Of a stretch of DNA of 64,000 bases, positions 1 to 25,300 are shown piece by piece. Location of the stretch: NCBI RefSeq assembly GCF_016097555.1, contig NC_054712.1, forward strand, positions 53,240,876 through 53,304,875, given 5' to 3'. This DNA comes from Gigantopelta aegis (lineage: Eukaryota > Mollusca > Gastropoda > Neomphalida > Peltospiridae). The notes beneath the pieces were generated by a model. The model saw nothing but the letters and a program-made list of their open reading frames with translations. It did not search any database and had not been told where the DNA came from. Both the position numbers and the translations under genes were made by a program. Each line of letters opens with the position of its first letter. Position 1 is the stretch's first letter.

Positions 1-13202
<13,202 letters not shown>

Positions 13203-13387
13203 CTTATTTCCTTATTACAAACGAAACCTGAAAAGATTTATTATTTTAAAACAGAATTTGATCTCCTTTCTTGAAGAATTGTGATATTCTATGATATTCT
13301 CTAGAGCCAAATAACATTTTAGCCGATGTCATATAAGAGTTCTATTTTTAAAGTAAAAAATTATAATTTTTAAAAGTAAAAAGTCCC

Positions 13388-13652
13388 ATAGCATGATGTG
13401 ACATATCACAGCCTTGATTATACACCCACCGACAGGATAGCATGATGTGACATATCACAGCCTTGATTATACACATCATCCCACCCACCGACAGGATAGC
13501 ATGATGTAACATATCACAGCCTTGATTATACACATCATCCCACCCACCGACAGGATAGCATGATGTAACATATCACAGCCTTGATTATACACATCATCCC
13601 ACCCACCGACAGGATAGCATGATGTAACATAACACAGCCTTGATTAGCTCGA
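13388..13652. repeat. 59-bp tandem array derived from SINE body
   Basis: Units start gacaggatag at 13431, 13490, 13549 and 13608 (spacing 59), with a partial unit before. The unit resembles the SINE segment 'cagacaggatagcacataccacagcctttgat'-like core, so the array probably grew from a SINE. Confidence 0.85.
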
Positions 13653-13938
13653 GTACTCTTGACAGTAAGAGAGCTAGATGGACATTTGGACAGTCATCAT
13701 TGATAACTGTCAGAGACAGCATTCTATATATAACATATCAATCACTAATATACTATGCCAACAGCACCCCGTTTCAATAATATTCCCGTTAAATATGTAA
13801 TTGCTGACAAGTTTCTTCCAAGTGTTTGTATTAGTGATTACTATGTGAAACATGTGTTGTCAGGGAATCCCTCTGTAAACTAGAATTCCTTCAAAACTGG
13901 ATGTTTCACACTGAATCACAGAATCCTTTTTTAAAAAC

Positions 13939-14063
13939 CAGGGCCTGTGCTGATAAAACATTTAGAGTCCAGACTCAATCTCTAATGACGTTGTCATGAC
14001 ATCAGTGTCTCAGATTCTATTAGTCTCGAGTCTAGACTCTATAAGTTTTATAAGCACCAGGCC
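13939..14063. repeat. Palindromic MITE, copy B
   Basis: 'cagggcctgtgctgataaaa' and 'tctataagttttataagcac'; same family as 5500-5654. Confidence 0.75.
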
Positions 14064-14149
14064 AGGACAGAACTTAACCTCTGTGAAATGGATCCCTCTT
14101 AAAACCGAACATTTGTCTTGGTCCCAAGGATGTTCGGTTTTGAGGGGTT

Positions 14150-14224
14150 TATATATATATATATGTGTGTGTGTGTATGTGTGTGTTTGTGTGTATATGT
14201 GTGTGCGTGTGTCTGTGTGTATGT
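14150..14224. repeat. (TA)n/(TG)n compound microsatellite
   Basis: A short TA run followed by interrupted TG repeats; open frames on both strands here are low complexity. Confidence 0.9.
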
Positions 14225-14267
14225 GCCCCCACCACTTTTTGGCACCTTCCGACGCTTGTGCCTTTGA

Positions 14268-14398
14268 TATAGGGTTCTTGATATACCAGTCCTGGTGCAC
14301 TAGCTGGAACGAGCAACAGACCACTAGACCCACTGACGAGGATCAATGCCAGACCGACTGTGCACCAAACAAGTGCTTTACCACTGGGACACTTCCAA
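14268..14398 (-). mobile_element. SINE head fragment
   Basis: Body end 'gatataccagtcctggtgca' to head 'tgctttaccactgggacact'. No tail. Confidence 0.75.
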
Positions 14399-15094
14399 TC
14401 ATAAAAGTCTATATACCATTACATTAAAATATGGCAAAATAAGGGTAGGACTTTCCTTTGGCACTGTCACGTATAAAGAACATTATAAATTGGGAATTGG
14501 GAAATTGTTTAACGTGCACATTCAGAGCAAGCTGTTGTACCGCACACCTGTCCTGGGCACAAGTACCGGCCTCAGCCGGTTCCTCCGTCCAGGACAGGAA
14601 AGGATTGAGGTGGAGCAAAGGAGCACCAGCAGTCCAACCGTAGTTGGTAACAAGCAGGGGGTGGTATGGTGCTATGTAATTTGGAATGTCCTGCGACATT
14701 ATAAATACCGGTACCAGGTATGCTTTCGAGACGTTTCGGCCCCAGATGTTTTGGCCCTTAACCGTTTCGGCCCCGGTTATTGTTGTTTTATTAAATCACA
14801 TTATTCAGTCACTTGTGTTTTGTTATTAAATTTTATCGTAAGTATTGCAATTTCTTTCTCTCATTCTTTCTTTCTCTATTTTTGTTATTATTATTATTTG
14901 TTTTAATTGAACCTAATAAATAAGAGCCAACCAACCAAAACCGTATTCAGTTTGTTCTACTTATATTTCCATATAGACCCTTCCCATAATAGGTGCGCTT
15001 TACAAGTGGCTAGAATTGGAACCACTGATGTTTGACATCAGTAGGGGTTACATGTGTACAGAAATTAGGTATAATCACAAAGAATGTTTTACCT

Positions 15095-15180
15095 GCGGAG
15101 CACTCACTCAGGGTTTGGAGTCGGTATCTGGATTAAAAATCCCATGCCTCGACTGGGATCCGAACCCAGTACCTACCATT
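15095..15180 (-). mobile_element. SINE head fragment, type C
   Basis: Carries 'atgcctcgactgggatccga' and 'acccagtacctacca', the alternative head also seen at 55729 and 63456. Confidence 0.7.
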
Positions 15181-15574
15181 ATTTTGTTTGAATCATTTGT
15201 GGGCATATTAGTGTAGTTACTTAGAAATGTCTACAAATATTGGAGAGGAATAGGGGTAAACCGTCATCAGAGACGGTCCCTCAAAGGTCACAAATCACCG
15301 GTTTAGTGATATCTTTGTTTTAATTTCATGAGCGCCCAAATAAGTAAATGCTAAATTAGGTAAATTATCATTAAATAGATATTTACTAAATATTTACTTG
15401 TCAGTTTAATATGAAAAACATATTCGAAGAAAATAATTTTTATTCTATTTCCAACACTACTATAGACGTTTTTAATCTTTATATTACTAAAGTAAATTAA
15501 AATATGCATATTGTGATTATTTTTAACAACTTGAATCAGCTCATTACATTTAATAATATCGGATATTTACACAG

Positions 15575-17355
15575 GTGTATCGCGACAAGTATATAAGGCG
15601 GCTGTAAAGAATGGGACAGAAATTGATTGGAAATGTCTGAATTGTATGCGTCTGCCACCGCCACCCACACAGTCTTCCCTCACCACCAGGTCTACCGCCA
15701 CCAGCACCAATAGTACAGAGGGTATGTTTTTAATATATATGTCAGCTAGTTTATTCAAACTGTAAACTATTAAATCTAGTCCGTTTCTGTGTAATGTGTG
15801 CATTATTAAGTCTTCAGTCCGTCGCCACCAGAGGGTTTGTTTTTAATATATATGTCAATTAGTTTATTATAAATTACCTATAAATATTACTTCAAATCAA
15901 TTTGTTTTTAAATGTGTGCATATATTTTTTTCAGAATACAACGGTACTATCAGAGTTTGATGTGGGGTCATTTGCGGTCCAAATCGTCACGACAAAAATT
16001 CTGACCAGACGACCCAAAAGACCTGTACTTTGATGTATGCATAACTCATTTATTTTCTTTTTATAATAGAAGCTGTAGCAAACTATTGACTAAAATATAG
16101 TCATGTAATTTTATAGCAGGTTGATGTTAATTAAGTATCCACAGGAAAATAATGTGTAGGCCTAATGAACAAGTTATTTATTTTTGCAGGTTGATGTTCA
16201 GTACTTGTGCTCCTTACACAAAAGATGCAGAGACATTCTTTCAGGGGTCCGTTTATATAAACGAACAGCAGCATTTGATTTACGCCACGCCAGCCCAGCT
16301 TCAACAACTTGGTCAGGCCAAAACCTGGTACATGGATGGAACTTTCAAGATAATGTCGCCCCCATTCATCCAGCTATTCGGATTTCACGGCTTCGTCAGA
16401 TCGGGAGAGGCGCTGACCCAGGTTCCATTGGCGTTCATCTTGATGTCAAGGCGACAGACCGTTGACTATTTAGAGGTACGCATAAAACAGTTTAAAATAT
16501 TGACGGCCTCCCTTATTTGTTAAATTAGTTATTTTAAACCTAAAGTACCTAATTATTGTAGTCTACTACATGTACTATATAAATTGCATAATTTTACTTT
16601 TTAAAGTAAATAAACTGAATAATACTTTACTTTACTTTTCTTAGGGATGCCTATTCCACTGGACACAAGCTGTATTCAATAGAATACGCCAAGAAGGGCT
16701 TGAGAAATCTTACAATGAAAGGGGCAGCATATACAAATTTCTTAAACAGATCCTGTGCCTTCCATACCTGCCAGCGGATGACATAGAAAGTCAGTTCGAA
16801 AGACTATGCAGTATAAACAACATACCGCCAAGAGTGTTGAATGTCATGGCATATGTTCGAAGAACATGGCTTCGAAGCACTGTGTGAAAGGTGGACAACT
16901 GGTCCATATTTGGAATGCCAGTAAGTATTGAATTTTGAAATGACAATAACAGCATAAAAATTTCTCATTGACATCATGAAAATGTTGGTAAACGTATGTT
17001 TTAGTATAATGTATTGTACAGAAAACATGACCACACCACCTAAAACTTGTAATTCTGTTAATTGTGTTTTGTTTCTTATAATTTGTTAATGCTGTTTTAT
17101 GCTGGACAACCAGACTGTATTTACATTCTTTCTTATTTATTTTTTGTTATTCACTTTCAGATTAGAACAAACAACAACACTGAAGGTTGGCATCGGCGAA
17201 TTAACGCCAGAGCAACACAAGACGGGATACAATTTTACCTGCTGGTGCCTCTGCTTCTCCGAGAAGCCAAGTTGGTGAATATGACGACGGAACAAGTGAG
17301 CGATGGAAGAGTTGGACGGATGCAACGGCTGAAGCATAGGACCTGGCACCAATGA
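15575..17355 (+). pseudogene. MULE transposase-domain gene, degraded
   Basis: MULE-domain proteins are transposases of Mutator-like elements, often found as intron-bearing genes in molluscs. Exon-like blocks: 15575-15721 (KNGTEIDWKCLNCMR, then Thr/Ser-rich), possibly 15934-16034, 16190-16475 (FSTCAPYTKDAETFF, TWYMDGTFKIMSPPFIQ, SRRQTVDYLE), 16645-16921 (GCLFHWTQAVFNRIRQEG, AYVRRTW) and 17161-17355 (IRTNNNTEGWHRRINARA to a TGA). The first catalytic Asp (YMDGTF) and the Glu (NTEGWH) are visible; the block with the second Asp (family DFE) between DYLE and GCLFHW is missing, and TGA at 16885-16887 interrupts the fourth block. Splice borders are still clean, so it was an intron-containing gene before decay. 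It lies between the divergent copine and anillin starts. Confidence 0.85.
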
Positions 17356-19199
17356 TGAAATTACTGCCAAAGAATTGATTCGTGCTTCTGCGAGATTATC
17401 CATTCATTACTCGGCTGATTGTTGGAAGTTTCTCTTCCAGTGATATTTGAATGGATAATCTCCTACAGTGATTTGTGCAGTTAACAACCATGAAATACCA
17501 TTCATCGATTCTACACCGATTTAATTGACCAAAAACATTAGCTTGTTCATTTCTACTAATGTCAAATATGTTAAATATGTTAACTTTTGAATGACATTTG
17601 TTGTTTTGTTGAATTGTGTTTTAATGTACATTGAATTAAATTGGAATTGAAGACGAGTTTTTATTTTATTTCGAGGTTATTAGGCATATGGGGATAACAT
17701 GTGACAAGGGAGGGTACAGTGGATAGAATTTACACCATTGAAGGAGGCTTGCATCACCTATTTACCACATCGTGACATGTGAGATAATGTATGAGCAAGT
17801 GGATGAATCGTGATAATGAATACAAACAGTTAATAAAAACTGGATATTAATGTTGAATTCTAAGGTCGACGACAGTCACTTTTCGCACCCTTGTTTTGGC
17901 TTAACTCTATTTTACTTTTTTGGTTATAGTATACCACAAAATAATGTTAAGAAACAATTACAGTGTCAAAGAAGTAACTATTAATATGTTTGAAAAAAAT
18001 GCAGTCATCGAGTGGACAAATGGGTACAGGCTAAAACGGAACCATTTTTGTTTGGCGAAAACGGAACCTATCATGGCTAAAACGGCACCATATATAAATA
18101 TATATAACTTATCTTATTATTAATATTTCAGGATTAGGGTTAGGGTTCAGAGCGATGAATAAGGGTTGAGGGGTGTGTGAATTCGGAAGTTTTTCCATTT
18201 CTTTTTTTTTTGGGGGGGGGGGGGTGAATTCGGAAGTCTTTCCATTTTGATGACACATCCCCAACTAACACTGTTGGTCAAACAGATTAGTTTTTGTAGT
18301 AGTAAGCATTAAGACGGATATGTATGGTGGGGTTAATTATAACAAAAACAACACAGGAACAATACAACAACAAGGAAAAGTGTTGTTTTTATTGAATGTG
18401 TAAAAATTAAGAAATGCATGCACAGCTCACGTTTTCTTCCAACTTCTGGTGGTCTCTTTGTTTTGACTTATTTTATTGAGAAAAATAAAAGTTCACAAGA
18501 GGCTTGAAGAGCTCTCCTCAGCAAGATTGGCATCTGGCTCTTGTCAGAGGCGGCTCCCAAAGGGAGCGTGCTTGAACAGTTATCTGATGGAAGCACGTAA
18601 ATAAATGTACCTGACCTGAAGATTGTTTGTACAACTATCAGAAGTGACACAAAAACATTTATTATTTATTTTAATAAATAACTTTTCATTTGAGTTAAGT
18701 TGTTTTGTTGTTGTTTTTTGTCTTATTTACTATTCTTCAAATAAAATTCAATTATGGTGCCGTTTTAGCCATCGTAGGTTCCGTTTTAGCCATAAATTTC
18801 GGTGCCGTTTTAGCCAACGCAGGTTCCGTTTTGTCCAATTTGGTTCCGTTTTCGCTTGATGCCGTTTTGGCAAGGTTCCGTTTTAGCTATAACCCGGAAG
18901 AATCGTCCGTGGACTAATTGTCCAGTCACCCAGTGGACGAACCGTCTGGAAAGCAAGTTATTTATGAACGTCAGTTTTAAGCTTAGAAAAAGCAGATCAA
19001 TTTCACAGAGCATAAGCATTCGGTTCTAAAGCATATCAATATTTATAAACAGACAGTTGTTATCCAAATAGCTACCTTTTTGTTAGTATATGTACATTTC
19101 ACATGAGCACTGCTATAAAATAAAAACTACTAGCATTTCCCGATTCTATCAGTTATCTCCCTTTTGTTAGATTCGTTGCAACCGATTCCAGTTTCATGA
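17356..19199. other. Region between the MULE remnant and anillin
   Basis: No coding signal. Holds a T/G-rich run at 18203-18224 and the fold-back element; the rest is AT-rich and unremarkable. Confidence 0.55.
18014..18935. repeat. Fold-back element made of 'ggttccgttttagcc' words
   Basis: The word 'ctaaaacggaacc' or 'ctaaaacggcacc' repeats at 18030-18092, and its inverse 'ggtgccgttttagcc' at 18754-18893, so the ends pair. A short TTAGGG run (18128-18146) lies inside. Confidence 0.65.
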
Positions 19200-19314
19200 C
19201 CCGAACGAGAAAACGCGAGACTTTCAACCGCCAATTTTAAAATTGCTAGAATTTTGAAAATTTTGCGTTTTAAGAAAAGTATTCACGATTTATGTTGAAC
19301 AGCAGCCAAAGATA
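19200..19314 (+). promoter_or_regulatory. Anillin 5' flank / 5' UTR with CHR-like TTTGAA
   Basis: The 115 bases before the ATG carry a TTTGAA (19253-19258), the core of the cell-cycle homology region bound by MuvB/DREAM, and a Myb-like CAACCG about 25 bases upstream. Mitotic genes including vertebrate anillin are regulated through such sites. Both motifs are short and may be chance. Confidence 0.25.
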
Positions 19315-19332
19315 ATGGATCCGTACACCGAG
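19315..19332 (+). CDS. ANLN: Anillin exon 1 (MDPYTE)
   Basis: Only six codons, MDPYTE, then donor gtataa. Vertebrate anillin starts MDPFTE at the same exon boundary position, which is why this tiny exon is accepted although intron 1 is 4 kb long. Confidence 0.88.
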
Positions 19333-22300
19333 GTATAATGCACAACAATTAAACCAACTGGCTTTGCTAACCTATAATTTAAAGATTTTTGTTAATGAAA
19401 TATTGACCAAAATATACTTAGTTGAGTTGGCAGTTTCGTGCGGTGTGCACTGTTGTAACATAAACATGATAAAATATAAATACATTTTAAGAACTGTGTG
19501 TATTGTATGGTATACTTATTGGTATGATATCCGCCCGGTCCCCTCCATTATTATTTTTAGTTAGGGGTTGGGGTTAGGGCTGGGGTTGGGGTTGGGTTTG
19601 GAGTTGGAGTTGGAGTTAGGGGAAGGGGGAACCGGGCGGATATTTTTCCGTTAATTCATCCATTTCAACTGAGTCAAGTGGACCCGATAATAATTTTAAG
19701 GAATCCTGCATAAAGTTACCAAAATGACAGCAAAATTAATGGATTGAAAACGGTTTAATTTTTATTATTATATTCGTCTCGACGAGTTTAACGATATTTA
19801 ATGGAATATCACTTTTTATATAATAAATAAAAAAACTTAATTAATGAATAATATTTTTTAAAAATCAATTAATTTGATAATAAATTAATAATAACAATTA
19901 AATTTAACTGAATAAAAAACTCCTAAAATAACTAATGACCAGTAATTATAGCTAAAAAAAAAGAAATGAAATTAAAACAAAAAAGAAGAGAAAAAAAGAG
20001 AAAAAAACACATGTAGCGTAATAATAATATTTAAAAACAATTACTAAAGGAAATAATAATTTGGGAAAAAGTAAATAAATGAAGGCCTTAAAATAAGTAA
20101 TGACCTGTACTAAAAATCATTATTTTTTTAATAATAATAAAAAAGAATAATACACCCCAAAACTTTAATGTGATAATATATTAACAATGCATATAATGCA
20201 ACCCACACAAAGCACATATGTAGAAACAAAAATAACAAAATAAATAAAAATAATCAATTCCATTCAGTTCCGCAATTTGGGTGTACTTGATAAGAATAAT
20301 TCTCGTTCCGCAAAATTTTCATTCCGCATTTTCGATGTGCCAGGATAAAAATAGCTTTCAATGTTTAAATGTGTCATCTTCAAACATCTAATCCTGGAAA
20401 GGTTACCAAGGTATTGTACTTATATTTTTGTTGAGGCTCTTAAATAAAGCACATATGCCTGATTTTATTAAATCGTGATTGCAAATGGAAAATTCGATCC
20501 AATGGATAAACGTTACGGCACAGCAATAAACATCACAATAATAAATATCGTGCCGGAGACGTTTATCTTGATGAACTAGGTTAGGGGAAGGGGGGACCGG
20601 GCGGATATTTTTCCGTTAATTCATCCATTTCAACTGAGTCAAGTGGACCCGATAATAATTTTAAGGAATAAACCAAAATGACAGCAAAATTAATGGATTT
20701 AAGGGTTTGTAAAGCTTTTTTTTTTTAAAAATACTTTGTTAATGAACTTTGTTAATGAAAATATTCACGAATTGTGAAGAAAAAAAACGTGCACAAGAAA
20801 ACTGAATGCGTAACAGGGATGTAGGCGATATATATAGCCTGTATTCAAAATTGTGGCACCATGTGGCATGTTTCAACCGTTTCTCAACTGAAATAGTGCA
20901 ACACACACCAAAAATGTATAAACTACTCGGTAATGTACTCACAAAATCCCGATTGAAGTACTTGCATCATTATTAACAAAATAAATCTTCAGTGACAACC
21001 TTAAAAAATATCCCAGCCATTTTAAATTTGTTAAGTAGAGGGAAGCAACTCGCCGTGCATGTTAAGAAAAGTATTGACTTAATGTGCCCTGTCAGTGTTG
21101 GAGATTTAAAATTTTGGGCAGTATCTCAGTTGGATACTAATATTTCAAAATCTGGTATCCCACCTGAGAATTTAGTATCCCACTTAAATGAAATTCATAA
21201 ATAACATAACAAACTTGGATGACACTGTTCTCATTCACACTTTATTGCTATGCTGCAATCGAAATCATGGAATTTGTTAAATTCGCAATCAAACGGAATA
21301 AGCAAAAAGATTGGCTGCATCTAGTTTTGAGTAATACTTACATAAATTAATATTTAGCAGTAATCTATAAGTGTGTCTGACATTACTAATGATAAAGCTA
21401 CCTGTATCAATTTTCTGCAGATGTGGAATCAATATCTCAAATAAAATTTGAAGGGAGGAAAGATCCAACAAAAACAATAGCGACTTAGCGGTTCCCAGTC
21501 TATTGCTATGCCGCTATTGCTGCAATGTAGCATTAGACTGGGTACGAGTTGGGGGAGATATGGTTTTGGAATAGCATTAGACTGGGTACGAGCTCCAAAA
21601 TACTGTTACTTAACTTCACCAGTAAATGACTACTTTCACTGTTTCAGTGAAAAATCAAAACGCAGGATTAAAAAAAACCAACAACATTATATGGTATCCC
21701 GGTGGGATACAGGGTTATTGAAGTCTGGTAATAGTATCCAAAATTAAATTCTGGGATCCCCGGGATATCGGGATACCATTAATATTGAACACTCACTCTA
21801 TAGAGAATATAGGGTACTTATTTTAAAATATATTGAGTTGTTAAATAAAATATTTCTGTCTTTTTTACATAGGGTAGAACATCGCAAAGTCCAAACCATA
21901 TTGTTGAAAACATTAGATTGCCCCTACTTTTTGTTCAGATAGAGCCCTTGTAAAAAAAAAAAATTCATTATAGGATATTTACTTTATTATTTTTTGTACA
22001 CAATTTCTGTAGCAAGATGATCTGAAGTTAGAGGCCTGCAGACACGTGACCACCCCCCCCCCCCATTCCATCCCCTCCCATTACATACTAAATTGTAACA
22101 GTGTCACCTACATGCATTTGAGCTTTGCTGAGATCTCCTAGGACAAAATGCATGCACGGTTTTGCTGCCTGCCATTTTGCTTTTTTATAGAATTTATTAA
22201 AAAAGAGAGGGAAATGTATTTAATGACGCACTCAGCACATTCTATTTACGGTTATATGGCGTCAGACATATGGTTAAGGACCACACTGTTGAGAGGAAAC

Positions 22301-25300
22301 CTGCTGTCGCCACTTCATAGACTACTCTTTTTTGATTAGCAGCAAGGGATCTTTTATATGCACCATCCCACAGACAGGATAGTACATACCACAGCCTTTG
22401 TTTCTGTCAGTAAATTTCATTGTATTTGAATGTTTAGTAGAACCTACTTAATTCCCAATGAGATGAAATCATGCGGGATGTTAATATTATTAAAATGTCA
22501 ATAAGAATTAGCACCCTAAGACCTACAATAAATGTACTGTATACACAAATATGTTCACAAATAAAATAATAAATTTCTAGTATTGGTGCCAATAAATCAA
22601 AAGCAGAGCAGTTTTTTTTTTTTTTTTTCCGACAAGAGTGTACGTATCTTTGCAATGTTTGTGCGCAAACGTACGGCATGTTGAGGATGATGAGTAATAC
22701 TGATAGAAGGTGATGCAGGCCTAGCTTTGGGTCAGCCGAAAATTTTGCCAAATCGATTAAACGTAATAAATTGCAGAAACCCAGTTATTTTGTAACATAA
22801 TATAAATTATTACATGAAATTATTTTGCCAAATTAAAATAAAATTTGCCAATTGTTTTTGAAATTCGCAACTGGTAAATTTGGTGAGTGCCAGAGCTAGC
22901 CTTGCGATGGTACCAGTCAAATTGTTCACAAGTATCCTGAACCTGCCACATGGTGGCGAAAATTTCTGAGTGAATACATAAAAAAAGGAGTTTGGTAAAT
23001 TTTGGTAGTTTTTATTTTATTAAAAATTATTATTGTATTATTTTTTTTAATTTAACATAGTTGGAAAAATGTAAAATAAAATCTCTATCGTGAATTATTT
23101 TACCTGCAGAAATTTTTGCATAGACAGTAATTAGAAACATTTTGTCTGAATGTTGTTACTGTAAGGTTCGTCACCTGAGAAAACCATGCACTGCAAATGA
23201 AGTATCTGCTACGGAAAAACACCAGGATGTAACCAATATGAGACCTAACGTCATTTGCAACTTATTTTGAGAGCTGTTCATTACCCTGTTTATGTGTAAT
23301 GTGTGATTTCATCTTTGTTCCAGCAACTGATAGAGAGGTCAAGGCAACGTCGCGAGATGCTAAATCAAAAGCTTGGCAAGACACCCGAGGCTGCTCCTCG
23401 GAAACGGCGAACTCCTCTTTCTGAGGATCTGTCATCCAACGTTACGGCAACCAGTGACAGTGTTGTACAGAATGATGATAATGATGGTAATTTACTGTTC
23501 CTTGTTTTTAAATATGAATTAACAAAAATATGCATAGTATGATATATTTTGTATATATTTACAAAATCCATTATGGAATCATCTTGAAAATTCTGTGCTA
23601 TATATAAAAAGGTACTTAATAAAAATGAGACCACTTTTTTTGTCTATTAAGTGATTATATTTCATATATATATAGACTTTGTCAGGACTCACAATGGAAT
23701 TTTTTTTGTTTTAGCCAATTTTCTGATACAAAGAGTTTTTGTTAAAAATTAATCAAAAGTGGCTAATTTAAAGAAAATTTCATCTGCCAAAGACTAAAAA
23801 AATTAAGCCACTTTGTATGAAAATTAACAATTGGCTTATTTGTTAATAGGCAGGGTAAGCCCTGGTTTGTGTGTGTTTGCGTATTTTAATATATTTGTCA
23901 TTTATCTAACAGATTCACCAAAACGTCAGTGTACCCGTGACTATGAGCAGCAAATAAAACCTGACACCCCTGCTATTGGCAGTGTTAAATCTCGTCTTCA
24001 TGCTTTGGCTAGTGAAAGGACACACTGGTCTGACACTTCAGACAGTGGTAATGCCTTGTTTAAGCAGTCTATATAAATATATATACTGACATCCAAAAGA
24101 AACTTCACAAGCCTTGAAATTGTATTATAGAAATCCAACAAACGGTATGGAGGGATATGAAAGTATCAGGAAGTTTAACATCTAAACAGCACAATGCATT
24201 TCAGGGAACATTTTATTTTTAAAATCATGATTAGCAATAATTGAAAATTGATTAGGAACTACTTTTCAATGTTTTAAAATGATGTAGCTATCTTTAAAAT
24301 GTTTGTAGCGAATCGCAACGTGATACTGAACAAAATGTTCCATGCATTAATGATAAATGTTGCACCATGACTGGTATATCAAAGGCCGTGGTATGTACTA
24401 CCATGTCTGTGGGATGGTGCATATAAAAGATCCCTTGCTGCTAATCGAAAAGAGTAGCTCATGAAGTGGCAACAGCGGGGTTCCGCTCAATATCTGTGTG
24501 GTCCGTAACCATATGTCTGACGCTATATACCCATAAATAAAATGTGTTGAGTGCGTCGTTAAATAAAATGTTTCTTTCTTTTTTTCATGATAAATGTAAA
24601 AGTGTTTGTAAGGTTGTTTGTAAATTGGTTCTTTTGAATTAGCGACAATTTTTGTAATGTATGTAAAGTTTCTTTTGGACATCAGTATATGTACATTCAA
24701 GTACATGTAGGGTTTCAGATATCAGTTTGGTGAATTAAAAATGTCCACCAAAATGTAAATTTTTTTTTTTTTTTTAGCCAGGCAATTGAAACAAAATAAC
24801 GAATGGTTTTATTTTACATTTTGTATTTGACAATTTTATTTATAAAACAGACCTTAAATTGGGACTGTGGGGACAATGTCTAAATTTTTGTTGGGTATTA
24901 ATTTATAGATATTTTTTATATTTTTTTTTTTTACGTTCGTCTCCTTAAAGGAAGGGACAATCAAGGCATTTGACCTTGTATGCATATTCAACGATATATA
25001 ATGCACATTATTGCTTAATAGCAACAAGTATAATCGTATAGTTAATTAATAAAACGGTTAAATGTGACAGCTGTTATGTATAACGGGCGCAGCCATTTTG
25101 TATCATGAATCCCAGTGAATACGCCCTCTGGCGAGCTGATGGTTACGTAATACTTAACGTGTCACGTCAGGAATTAGTCTTAAAACTGAAGAAACAAAAC
25201 ATACCTGATTTTTGCAGATGCTTTGCAATATTCTGTAATAATAGTCATCCCAGTAAGCCAGCAACAATTATATATTATGTTTAATACAAAATAAACCACC

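Larger units (their letters stand above)
13227..15574. other. Region upstream of copine without a host gene
   Basis: Contains the 59-bp array, a palindromic MITE, the TA/TG microsatellite, SINE heads, and a hairpin 'cctgtcctgg...ccaggacagg' at 14549-14600. No exon recognised; the copine promoter or a non-coding first exon should lie here. Confidence 0.55.

Noticed and set aside
13996..14427. A 143-codon frame through TG repeats
   Set aside because: Low-complexity frame across a microsatellite and SINE pieces on both strands.
14346..14906. A 186-codon plus-strand frame
   Set aside because: Begins in a SINE head and crosses repeats; no recognisable domain and no splice support.
18128..18146. 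A true telomere
   Set aside because: Only about three TTAGGG-like units, internal to a gene-bearing region.
20992..21204. A 70-codon plus-strand frame in anillin intron 1
   Set aside because: Overlaps a possible inverted-repeat element; no homology recognised.
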